A stretch of DNA of 64,000 nt from contig NC_088171.1 in the NCBI RefSeq assembly GCF_028769735.1, positions 142,001,917 through 142,065,916 of the forward strand. The letters run 5' to 3'. Below, piece after piece: positions 21,231-54,094 of this stretch (position 1 is its first letter; each line of letters begins with the position of its first letter). Position numbers and translations under genes: made by a program. The notes under the pieces were generated by a model. The model did no database searches. It was not told where the DNA came from and saw only the letters and a list, made by a program, of their open reading frames with translations. Origin of the DNA: Zonotrichia leucophrys gambelii (lineage: Eukaryota; Chordata; Aves; Passeriformes; Passerellidae).

Positions 21231-23190
21231 GTAAACAGGATGTTGGAAATTGTTAGGGAAGGGCTAAAGCAAGCACATGACAATTTTGCTTGAAATAGGC
21301 CTTTGCACTGACAGAGCATTGTATGGCAGAGCAGGAACTTCAGGCAGGGTCAAGGGAAGCTGCAGAGTGAAGTGTTTGGCCTTTGCTGGTATCATTTTCA
21401 GAAGGTAGAGATTGTCAAGGGCCATTGAAGAAGTGATTTCTAGTATTGCAGCCAGGTTTTAGAGCTTAAAACCCTCTTCAAGCACAGGTTACCAATCCAG
21501 CAATGACAAATGGCAGAACCATGGGTCAAATGCTGAAACACTCATTAATGTTAAGGCAATAGGAACACAGGTAGTCAGCAGCTCTTGAGAAGCACCCAGT
21601 GGGGTGTGTTGAATACTCATCCAATTTTAGATGGTCCCACCTATGCTATTAGAGTAGCTAATTTGTTTTTTTTATGGGAACATATGAGTTTTCTTTGGCT
21701 CAACACCTTGTTTACCTGTGAGCCATTGTTATGCAACTACAGCTTTTTCAGGTTTCTGTGATGCAGCTGGTTTCCTTCAGGTGCAGATTCACATCCTTCA
21801 TTCAGGCAAGGGCATCTTAATCCTGGTGTGGTTTCTGATAGCCCTGATGTAGGGGCTGATACTTATATGGTCCTGAAAATTTGTCTTGCCTAGTAAAAGC
21901 ATACAGTATACAGTATATATATACACAGTATAAAAGTACACAGAATTGTATGTTCAAGCATTGATTTCTAACTGTGTCAGTACACTCATGGCAGCACTGG
22001 TGGTGTGAGTTTGACCTCATGGGTGCTTCTAGGCTGTGAGGCTGGATTCTTTAAGGGCAGGACAGGCAGGGGAAGCTTGCAGAGGGATAAGGGTCCATGG
22101 TCCCTGCTGTGGCTTCACCTACCCTGGGAGACACCCAAGGACAATTGGTGGTGCTCTGCCTATGATGGCCTTGCATCCTCCTGGGAATGACTTCAGGGAA
22201 AAGGGAATAGCCTAGAGGAGGGATCATTGCAAACACTGGATGAACCAGACTGCTGTATTTTGGGTGTGGGCCATGCTGCACCACAGGATGGGTCCTGACA
22301 TGTTTTATGCACTTGTGAATCAAGATCCTGGATCCAAAGGTTGATGTGGGGCTCCTGGGCACAGTGCTGAGCACTGGTTCATAAACTTTTTATGTATGGC
22401 ATAAATGAACCCCTCACCTATATTTCAACATAAATAAAACCCTGCTATTAAGGTTTTAAGTTACAAAGCTTTACCACCTTCCTTGTGACTGGATCTATTT
22501 GCTGCCTCTGCATTTCCTCCGCCAGAACAGTGCTTTGCTTATGTCTGCTGGAGGAAACTCTTGCAGAGGAGGTCATTGGTAACAAGAAATCAGTCACTAT
22601 TTTGGGAATATGGTGGATGTACATGGATTTTGGCTAATCCTGGTTTTGCTTTTTAAAATGGGGTTTGAAATGTATTTTGGTGATAAGGATCCCATCTTGA
22701 TGCACAAGCTGTTGCAGACACATAAATCCATCAAGATTTGAGATGACATAGGGTCACCTACAGGAAACCTTCTCCTGAGCCCCTGCCTCCATCTGCTCTT
22801 GAGCCCTTAATAAGTGATTCTGTTAACCTTGAGCCTTACTCTGCTTTTTCTAGGAAAGTTTTCTTTTTCAACTTAGAATCAACAGGAATGAGATAAACTT
22901 TTGCAACAGGCTCTCCTGGGATGCTGGCAGTCACCTGTGCTCCCTGGTGTCTTTTCTGATGCTAGAAAACTTTCCTGACTAATGCTGTCTATACCTATAC
23001 AGCTTTCTGCTCCAAGGTCTCCATTTCTACTGACATCACCAGGCAGGAATCAGATCCAGTACTCGAGTTTTTCTGTGCCAAAGGTGAGCTCTGAAGTGGC
23101 ACCACTGTGGCTTGGGTTTGGCCATACAGTAACTGGGCAACCACAGGTATTTACAGGGGGTGGAAACTGGGTGTTGGCTTACTAGAGTTT
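21231..23190. other. Intergenic, no recognised content
   Basis: About 2 kb after the CR1 5' end. It holds a short TATA-rich stretch near 21,905-21,930 (ACAGTATACAGTATATATAT) and otherwise unremarkable sequence. ORFs such as 22,051-22,374 minus and 22,982-23,185 plus have no recognisable features. Undetected old repeats are possible. Confidence 0.45.
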
Positions 23191-23195
23191 CCTAT

Positions 23196-23765
23196 TGTTG
23201 TGGTTTAACCCCAGCCAAGCCCCAGGCAGCTGCTCACTCACTCCCCCACCAGTGAGATCAGGGAGAGGATTGTAAGGGTAAAAGCCAGAAGACTCAGGGG
23301 TTGAGATAGAGACAGCTTAATAGGGAAAGCAAAAGCCACGCACACAAACAAAGCAAAACAAAGAATTAATTCACTGTTTACCATGGGCAGGCAGGTGTTC
23401 AGCCATCTCTGTTATGTGTGCCCCATCGCATGTAACAGTGACTTGGGAAGACAAACACCATCAGTCCAAACATCCCCTCTTTCCTCTTTCTTTCCCACAC
23501 TTTATATCCTGGGCATGATGTCATTTGCTCTGGAATATCCCTTTGGTCAGTTTGGGTCACCTGTCCTGGCTGTGTCTCCTCCCAGCCTCCCCTGTACACC
23601 CAGCTTCCTCACCAGCATGGCTGTAGGAAAAGCAGAAAAGGCCTTGGCTCTGTGCAAACCCTGCTCAGCAATAACACAAACATCTCTATATTATCAACCT
23701 TGTGCTCAGCACAAATCCAAAACACTGGGAAAAAAATTGCCTCTGATGCAGCCAAAACCAGCACA
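23196..23765 (-). mobile_element. Solo LTR, avian ERVL-like, antisense
   Basis: About 570 bp. It begins TGTTGTGGTTTAACCCCAGC and includes TTATATCCTGGGCATGATGT and GGTCAGTTTGGGTCACCTGT, strongly reminiscent of the reverse complement of abundant avian ERVL LTRs. It ends CAGCCAAAACCAGCACA. Flanks CCTAT (23191-23195) and CCTTT (23766-23770) look like a 5-bp target duplication with one mismatch, which fits ERVL. The ORF across it is chance. Confidence 0.82.
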
Positions 23766-25881
23766 CCTTTGTACACAAAGGGCACTTGCTGGTTGCTGCA
23801 GGGCATACATGGAGTTGCTGTCTCTCTATAATGCATTTGGTGATTACATTTTCTATCCCATACAGGCTAGTTTCTGCTGCAAATGACATCTGCAAACAGA
23901 CAGTGCATAGAGATGTTTTGTGCAAGCCCAGCTTGGGATAATGAAATCAGAGCTCTCCTGTTTTCATGTGTCAGATCCCATCAGCATCACCCAGCATCAC
24001 TCTAACCCACATAGTGCCTGCACACAGCACCTGTCTGTAGTGTATGAAAATGAGACTCACCAGCTCAAGGAGAGCAAAATGAGTTTGTTTATTGCAGAGT
24101 TAAGACAGTACTTGTGCACTTTGTGTGGGATCTTTGTTCAGTGCACACAATCTGGCTGCAGGCCTGCAATGAATCCATCACCCTGACAGCTGGGTGGTTT
24201 CCCCAGGCTTTCAAAGAAACAGGATGCTTCTTCTGTTCTCACACAGTGGGTAATCCAAGTTCTTCTGTGCTTCCCAAGAATTTTCTGCAGTGTCAGACTG
24301 CTGTTTCCTTTCACCTATCAGCTACTGTATTTGTCATATACCATTGTTATAGCCAGATAAATTAAAGCCTGGAACAGGGAGGTATTTCTCCTCTCAACTT
24401 TCTGCATTTACCAGTCATCACTGCTCAATGCTGCTAAGAAGACTCTTTTGATTCCAGTACCTTGGAGACCTGCACAGCTTCAAAATATCCCTATAATCTG
24501 ATTTTAAGAAATGGCATACCTCTACAAGGAAATAATCTTGATTATCTCAGTATTTGGTGAAGATGCTTATTTTCTAAATGCAAAATAGAGATGGAAATGG
24601 CATTCAAAGGACAAGGTTTGAAAGACAAAAGCATGCAGAAATGATCTGTTTTCATGGATTTCTACTTATTTTAATTATGGACATATGAGACATTAGTCAT
24701 GAGTATAATTAATTGATGCCTGCTAGTCACACCTATATAATTATTCTAAATATTAATTTTTCTAGTTTCATCTGAAGAGCCACAGGAGTTAAAATTAAGA
24801 ACCATAATTAAAATTTGCATTAATTGCATTTTAATTTCTGTAGCACACTATTCATTGGTCTGTTTGTATCTGCTTGGAGTGAAAGGGATTCCTTGCACTG
24901 GTGGTTTTTACCCAAATGAGGCAGGAGATCTGGTAATTTCTGGGAAGGAAAGCCACTTAATCCAGGCATTTTGGATACACCTCAAAGCAGATCAGTTCAG
25001 TCAGGGCTTCATAAATAATTTCTAAGACTGTGAGTGTAATGCAGAATAAGAAATGCAGGGATATAATCCCTGCTGAGGAATACTGTGATGATCTGGAGCA
25101 CAGGAAAGATTCCTGCTGATGTTTATGGGCTACTGCAGATGTAGAAACCAATTGCAATTATTTTTTCCACGTTTTTTTTTCTGGTCTATGAACCTTAGCT
25201 TTCCTTAATAATATCATTATTGATTTTTCCTCTTGCTGAGTCCCAGCAATGTAATGTACACTGCCAGTGAATGTGCACTGTCAGTGAATGCCCCTTGTAG
25301 CTGTTCTTGCCTAAAATTTGAAGCTTCATCATAAATAATTGCATTAGTAAAGTAAGTCTTAATGCATTTAGAGTTTTCTGTGTATTTTAATTTAGCCATC
25401 TTTAGGAAGCTGTACTACTGCAGGGACAGAATATGTGCAGTCATTTGGGGAAAGTTTAGAGCTTTCTAAAGGAAAAGCTTAAAAATTAATTGAAATAGAG
25501 AAAAGAGAGTGTGACACCAATTCGTATTTCCCCACTGTTACTCTTTGCTTTCCTACCTGTTAAAGTAGAAATGCATAGTTCTTGTGTGGTTAAACATTTA
25601 AGACTTCAGGTTGTTAATGCCGGGTGACACCTGACTTCCCACCTCACCCATTTCACCTTCTCCTTTCTCTTTTTTTTTTTTTTTTTTGTGCTGTCTTACC
25701 ATGGTGCTCCCTTTCTTCTGCTCTACAGCTTCATTTGGTTATCTGGCTTCAAAGCTGAGTCATGAAAAGCAACCAGCATGGAATTAACTAAAAGGCTTTT
25801 ATTAGTGATCGAACAATGAACAAATGGTGTTTAGCTGATATCTGAATGAAAATCAAATGGTAACCAGAGGGTGATTTGGTA
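23766..25881. other. Intergenic, no recognised content
   Basis: About 2.1 kb of mostly AT-rich sequence, including a TAATTAAA-rich block at 24,680-24,850 and a poly-T run at about 25,671-25,687. I see no exon, RNA or named repeat. The AT-rich block could be conserved non-coding sequence, but that cannot be judged without alignment. Confidence 0.4.
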
Positions 25882-26447
25882 TATATTGGGTCTGGCTGAG
25901 AGGGAGTTCATTTTGCCACAGCAGCCCTCACAGGGTGTGCTCTGCACTGGCACTGAAAGGTGTTGGTAGCACCCCAGAGTTTTGGCTGCTGCTGAGCAAG
26001 GCTGGCACAGCACCAGCCCTGCCTCTCCAACATCCCCTGCCCACCAAGGGGCTGAGGTGGGCCAGATCCTGGGAGGGACAAAGCCAGGCCAGCCGGCCAG
26101 ACTGACCAGAGGGGTATTCCATACTGCATGACATCAGCATCACAACAGCTACAAAAGTGAGGAGCAAGAGGGTGCATTTGTTTTTTACAATGTTTGCCTT
26201 CTGTAGCAACTGCTCTGTTGCTGAGGCCCTTCTTCCTGGGAAGCAGCTGATGGGAAGTAGAGAATAATTTTGTTTTTTATTTTCTTTGCTTGTGCATGTG
26301 CAAACTTCTGCTTTTGCTTTGGTAAACTGACTTATCTCAAGCTGTAAGTAATTTTCCATCTTATTTTTTCTCCCTTTCCAGCTGAGAAAGGAAGTGATAG
26401 AGAAGCTGGATGAGCATCTGGCCTCCACCCAAAGTCAACTCCACCAT
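25882..26447 (+). mobile_element. LTR, avian ERVL-like, sense
   Basis: About 565 bp with landmarks of the same LTR superfamily as 23196-23765 but reversed: TATATTGGGTCTGGCTGAGA, GTTTTGGCTGCTGCTGAGCA, CCACCAAGGGGCTGAGGTGG and GGGGTATTCCATACTGCATG. A late segment is CTGACTTATCTCAAGC. The 5' TG is mutated or missing, the 3' end is approximate, and I could not find a clear target duplication. Confidence 0.75.
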
Positions 26448-26589
26448 AGGGCAACAGCTGAATTTGTGACTTGAGGATGACTTAAATTGATTCACACAGT
26501 GGTACACTGGTACTTGTTACCCTTGTAACAACAGCTGGATAATGTCACTAGAACATGGTAAAACTCTGGGCCTAAGGAAAGCTGTCACT

Positions 26590-26735
26590 TCCTGCAGGTG
26601 TTTAAGAACTTACTTAAAGACAGGATGTGGAACTTGGTGATATGGTCTATTTGACATGGCTGTGTTCAGTCAAAGGTTGGACTCTGTAATCTTGGAGATC
26701 TTCTCCAACCCAAGTGATCCTGTGATTCTGGGCTT
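26590..26735 (+). repeat. CR1 3'-end fragment, sense
   Basis: CACTTCCTGCAGGTGTTTAA and AGGTTGGACTCTGTAATCTT are followed by CTTCTCCAACCCAAGTGATCCTGTGATTCTG, a CR1 3' end with its octamer-like tail. Confidence 0.8.
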
Positions 26736-27489
26736 TAGGGGAGATCACTGTGCTGCCCTTGAGGGGAGTGCAGTGGGCTGCACAGATTTTTATGAAGTGA
26801 TTGACTCAGCCTGCCCCACCTCTGGTGTACGTGCAGGCTGCAGCCATTGCTGTGTTAATCCTGTCCACCCCCAGTTCAGCCAGTTCTCCTCATTCCTGGT
26901 AAGAGGCAGCCCAGGCTCCTCCATTCCTGGAAATGTGTGACCCAGCACAACTCCAGATCTCTACAGCAGGGCTGACCTCAGGGCTCTTGTCAGAGTTGCC
27001 TGAACCACTGTGCTGTTCATCCACCTGGAGCACACCTGGAGGGAGATGTGGATGCCAGGGGAAGCTGCAGTGCCTCAGACACCATCAAAGCTCTTGTGTG
27101 GATGGGCAGGGAGCTGGTGCTGGGCAAGCCCCTGCCTGCTGGAAAGGGAAGGGCTATACTCCCAGAACAGGTGCTGACACAGAATGCAGGAGTTAAAATC
27201 CTTCCCCAGCCTGAAAACCAGGTTACTGTGGCATGAGTTCAGTTTTGCAAATGCTGATTTAGAACAGGTGAAACAACAACACTCAGTGGTGCTGAACCCC
27301 ACAGATCAGAAGTCAGGTTTTCAGCAGAGGGACAGGATGGGGAACACATTTAAACAATGTGGGCATTCAGGACTCCATGGGAGCTGCTGGGATGCATTCC
27401 TGGATGTGAGGAGAGCAGGCAGGTGTCAGAGAGAGGCAACTCCCACTGTCCTGTCAATGGTGGTGGTGATCCTGAGGCCTGAACACCAC
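26736..27489. other. Intergenic, GC-richer, no firm identity
   Basis: About 750 bp lying between two CR1 fragments. It may contain further decayed CR1 or other repeat, but I could not recognise landmarks. ORFs here are chance frames in GC-rich DNA. Confidence 0.35.
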
Positions 27490-28560
27490 TCCTGTCTCAG
27501 GGACAGCAAGGAGGAGGATGAGGAAAGCTGTAGGACAGCCAGCCTCACCACAGACCTTGGGAAGGTGATGAGACAGACCTGGAAACCATTCCCAAACATA
27601 CAAAGAACAAGAAGGTGCTTGGGAGTACTCAGCATGGATTTACTAAGGGAAACCAAAACTGAACGCACTGGCTCCACAGTGGGGCCCAGGGGATCATGAT
27701 GTGCACCATGATGTCTCCAGTTCCTAGAGGAGCACTCAGGGGCTGATACTGGGGCCAGAACTGTTCCGTGTCTTTGCTGTGACCAATGGACCCCCAGCAG
27801 TCTGCAGGTGATACAAACCCACGAGGAGCAGCTACAGGGCAGAGGGCTGTGCTGCCATTCAGGGGGACCTGGACAGGCTGGAGAAGTGGTTCAACACAAA
27901 GTTCATGAAGTCCAGAAACTGCTGGAAAACAACTTGGTAGACAAGTTGTTCCTGGGGAAAAGTGGTTTCCCTCTGGCTTTCCCTGGAATCCTGGGAAAAA
28001 TCAATTCACTCCTGTAGCAGTGACCATCAGCTGCTGGCACATCTGCTAGCAGGTGGGGGAGATGAGACTTCTGTTGGCTCATCCCTGGCTAGAGACATCT
28101 GGGTGCTGAGCTCAGACCTGGACTGCCCTGTATGACAGACAGGGACAGACTGAAGGGCCATGGAGGCAATTAACAGCTTGGAGCCCTTGTCATATGAGGA
28201 GAGGCTGAGAGAGCTGAGACAGCTCAGCCTGGAGAAGAGGAGGCTAAAAGGGATCTTATTCATGTGGACAAATATTCAATGGATGGAGGGAGTAAAGAAG
28301 AGTGACAGTCAGAGTCAGTGGTGCACAGTGACAGGAGCCAATGGGGAAGAACTGAGACATGTGAAGTTCCATTTGAACGCAAGAAAAAACTTCTTTCTGT
28401 GTTTAGGTGGTCAAACACCTGGGCAGATCGCTCAGAGAGACTGTGGAGCCTCCATCCTAGGAATACTCAAAACTCAACTGGCTGTGGGCCTGAGCACCCT
28501 GTGCCAGCTGCCCTGCTCCAAGCAGGAGTGTGGGCTGGACAGGCCCCCAACAAGGGACTT
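27490..28560 (+). repeat. Decayed CR1, sense, reverse-transcriptase to 3' region
   Basis: CR1 landmarks occur in order on the plus strand: GGGAGTACTCAGCATGGATT, GATACTGGGGCCAGAACTGT, GGGACCTGGACAGGCTGGAG, GAGAGGCTGAGAGAGCTGAG and CAGCCTGGAGAAGAGGAGGC. Open stretches are short and out of frame with each other. The start is approximate. Confidence 0.78.
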
Positions 28561-28639
28561 TCCCTTGAGCTGTGGCCTCTGCCTCCTCTTTTTCAGTCTG
28601 ATAATCACCAGGCTGTTTCTCTGATAGGCTAACATCCCC

Positions 28640-29270
28640 TGCTGGCAATTCCACAGCAGCTCCATGCAAGATAATTAAGCCAGGTGTAAAATGTTCCATG
28701 CTGTGGAAGCTTGGAAGATAAGAGGGCTTGTTGTGCATGTAGCAAGCTCTGAAAGCTGAGACAATCAAGGATTATTGTAATAACAGCCAAGGATTGTTGT
28801 GGCTGGAAAGGGGCAATAGGAGGAAGGGAAATGAGAGACAAATGTCCTTGTTCTGGCTCACGGAGATAAGCACAAGACAGTCAAGAAACTTATCTCTAGG
28901 GTGGGAAAACTTCTCTCTAAAAAAGTACTCCCACAAAGCCTGGGTGTGCACCCCAGGACACCCCATCAGCTGGACTGGTGATCTCTTTTTCTCTTTCTTC
29001 CTTCCTTTCTCTCTTTCTCTCCCTCTTTAAACCATCTTTCTTTCTCTATCCCCCTTGTCACCCCACCTTTCATCCCACTCCTTTTCCAAGCCCCACTGCT
29101 GTGTGCTCAGGCAGGAGGTCAGGGACTAACATATCAATTCCCATTCAAATGTGTAATTTACTAATAAAACTTAAGAGTTTTTGTGAACTCTCTTATTTCT
29201 GTCATTTCCTTTTGACCACAAGCATCTGTGAATCTTGGGTGCTCCCTTCACCTTAAGGCTGGGACATTGC
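28640..29270 (+). mobile_element. Probable LTR, boundaries uncertain
   Basis: LTR-like order on the plus strand: an AAGCTCTGAAAGCTGAGACA segment, a long pyrimidine tract (28,985-29,050), AATAAAACTTAAGAG at 29,164, then GTTTTTGTGAACTCTC. This resembles U3-R-U5 of an avian ERV. I could not fix TG/CA ends or a target duplication, so the assignment is tentative. Confidence 0.5.
28985..29050. repeat. Pyrimidine-rich simple repeat (CTTT/CTCT)n
   Basis: A continuous CT-rich tract inside the probable LTR at 28640-29270. It is probably part of that LTR, not an independent microsatellite. Confidence 0.8.
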
Positions 29271-29524
29271 ATGTACCATGAGTTAAAATTATGTGACTAA
29301 GCATCTTGTTCCCAACATTAGAAATGTTACAGTTACATTAATATTTGTGCCTTTAATTAGCCTAACAGGACTTTTCAGCTGCAAATATTTAATTATTTTA
29401 TGTCCCCTATAGAATTACACTAACTGTTTGTAGCACACAGGCAGACATCAAACCTCTTTACACTGTATATGCATTCTCACTCCTGGTTCTTTTTAAAAGA
29501 AAATTGTATTTGGAATCATCAGTC

Positions 29525-29891
29525 TTGGCAAACTATCCAACACCTTTATTTCCAATTTTACTGTTCATTTCTGATACAAAAGTCAAACTTCCACAGATAG
29601 TTCTTCAGAACAAAAAAATCTAAATGATTTATACATAAACAATTACATGCAGCATTTATAATGTGCAGTACAAAATGTACACTGTTTAGAGGAGATACAC
29701 GCTGTGTATCATGCCAAGATTTAAACAAGGGTTATATAGGCTAGTGCTGATGGTTACATTTCACAGAGACAGCTGTAGGCACTGCCTTGAAGCAAAGAAA
29801 ATACACAGTCCTGAACAGCTGTACTTGCCTCACCCTCAGGCCCCAGCTCCTCATTTCAGGTTTGGAGAAAAGCCTTGGTCCCTCTCCATAT
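29525..29891 (-). terminator. WASHC5: WASHC5 3'UTR with poly(A) signal
   Basis: Downstream of the WASHC5 stop on the minus strand. The first good hexamer is AATAAA (TTTATT on the plus strand, 29545-29550), giving a 3'UTR of about 350-370 nt. A small LTR-to-gene gap follows (29271-29524), in which I see nothing. Confidence 0.6.
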
Positions 29892-52933
<23,042 letters not shown>

Positions 52934-53740
52934 CTGTAAAAACAAACCCACACACATCCAGAGTGGTTTATATTCATGTTTTTAGTAGTTTAATTTGTGG
53001 ATATTTAAGCACACTCTCCAATCTTTCAAATTATGAAATCTAAATTATCCACAGCTTTATAAAATGAAACAAATGCACAGAATTAATTTTCAGCATGTAC
53101 ACTGAGTTTGAGAAGTGACCTGTGTGAGCAGGCAAGGGAAGTGTGATGATCTGGAGAGCAGCTGAAGAACACTACTGAAAAACAAACAGTCACAAATAGC
53201 GAAGCAATTATGACCAGGAGAGGAGACTGGGCCCAAGGAAAGCAAAACCACTTCACAAAATGTGTTTTTAAGAGCCCTTTTAAAAGTGCACGCGAAGTGA
53301 TCATAATGGGTTTTAGTAATAAGGAAAACTTTCTTAGGAGATGGAAATGACACAGCTCCCTTCCTTCCTTTATTGCTGAAGGACGAGCTTCCATGCTGTG
53401 CTTGCGTTTCCTGCTCAGTTTCATTCGTTCCCCCGTTTCCTGCGGGACACGGCGTGCAGCACCAAAAATAAGCGTCCGTGCTTCGGAAACATTTACGGGA
53501 AGTTGTGACCAGGCTTGACTTTTCAGCAAACACTTCCCGAACCACCGCGATACATTTCAGATGACAGCGACCTGTCCCAAGACAGTTCCGACCCAGAACG
53601 AGCGCCCGGAGCCCTCCCAGGTCCCCAGTGCCGCGGCAAGCTCGGCTCTGCTCCACAGTGCGCACAGCGGGCCCCGGACAGGCAGCGGCCGGACAGGCTC
53701 CGAACCCGCTCCGCTCCGGTCCGGTCCTGTCTCGTCCCGT

Positions 53741-53762
53741 CCCCTCCCCTCCCCTCCCCTCC
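53741..53762 (-). repeat. (CCCCT)4 run; G-quadruplex-capable on minus strand
   Basis: Four CCCCT units on the plus strand give four G4 runs separated by single A on the WASHC5 coding strand, about 80 bp downstream of its exon 1 donor. Stable quadruplex potential follows from the four-tract pattern. Confidence 0.85.
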
Positions 53763-53839
53763 GAACTCACGGTTTGCGCCCGGGCGGCCCCGCTCCCTCA
53801 GCGGCTCCCGCCGGCGCCCGCCCCGCCCAGCGCGCTCAC

Positions 53840-53950
53840 CTTGCCCCGGCAGCGCCCGCGGGCAGGGACAGCGGCGGCTGCGGGCACAGAGGATGGAGGG
53901 AGGGTGGGAAAAATGGGAGGGAGACGGCGGCGCTCCCTACGACGTAGCCG
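53840..53950 (-). other. WASHC5: WASHC5 non-coding exon 1 (inferred)
   Basis: A strong minus-strand donor CAAG|GTGAGC lies at 53840/53839, upstream of the exon 2 acceptor at 52,934, inside the CpG island. A second possible donor (ACC|GTGAGT) is at about 53,770. The start of the exon is not defined by sequence. With it the gene has 29 exons, as recalled for human. Confidence 0.6.
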
Positions 53951-53960
53951 AGCCCTCTCA

Positions 53961-53970
53961 TCACATGACG
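53961..53970. promoter_or_regulatory. E-box/CRE-like element TCACATGACG between the two genes
   Basis: TCACATGA is one base from the TFEB/TFE3 CLEAR core TCACGTGA and overlaps a TGACG half-CRE. It sits in the presumed inter-TSS space. A functional role is inference only. Confidence 0.35.
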
Positions 53971-53974
53971 GCGC

Positions 53975-54094
53975 CGGCTGATGAGGCGGTTCCGCCTGCC
54001 CCGGTGCCCGGCGCTGCCGCCTGCCTGCCTGTATCGCCGGGAGGGCGGCGTGGGGCTGCCCTTGGGGCAGCCGCACTCAGCCTGCGAGGACGAG
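53975..54094 (+). other. NSMCE2: NSMCE2 exon 1, 5'UTR or in-frame N-terminal extension
   Basis: The exon ends at donor GAG|GTGAGC (54095). From ATG 53981 it is open for 38 codons to the donor in the frame that joins, with five further codons at 57594-57608, to the NSMCE2 ATG at 57609. The ATG context is weak (GGCTGATGA). It may be 5'UTR as in mammals. Confidence 0.6.

Noticed and set aside
23383..23886. 167-residue plus-strand ORF
   Set aside because: It lies within and beyond the antisense ERVL-like LTR, and LTR landmarks explain the sequence.
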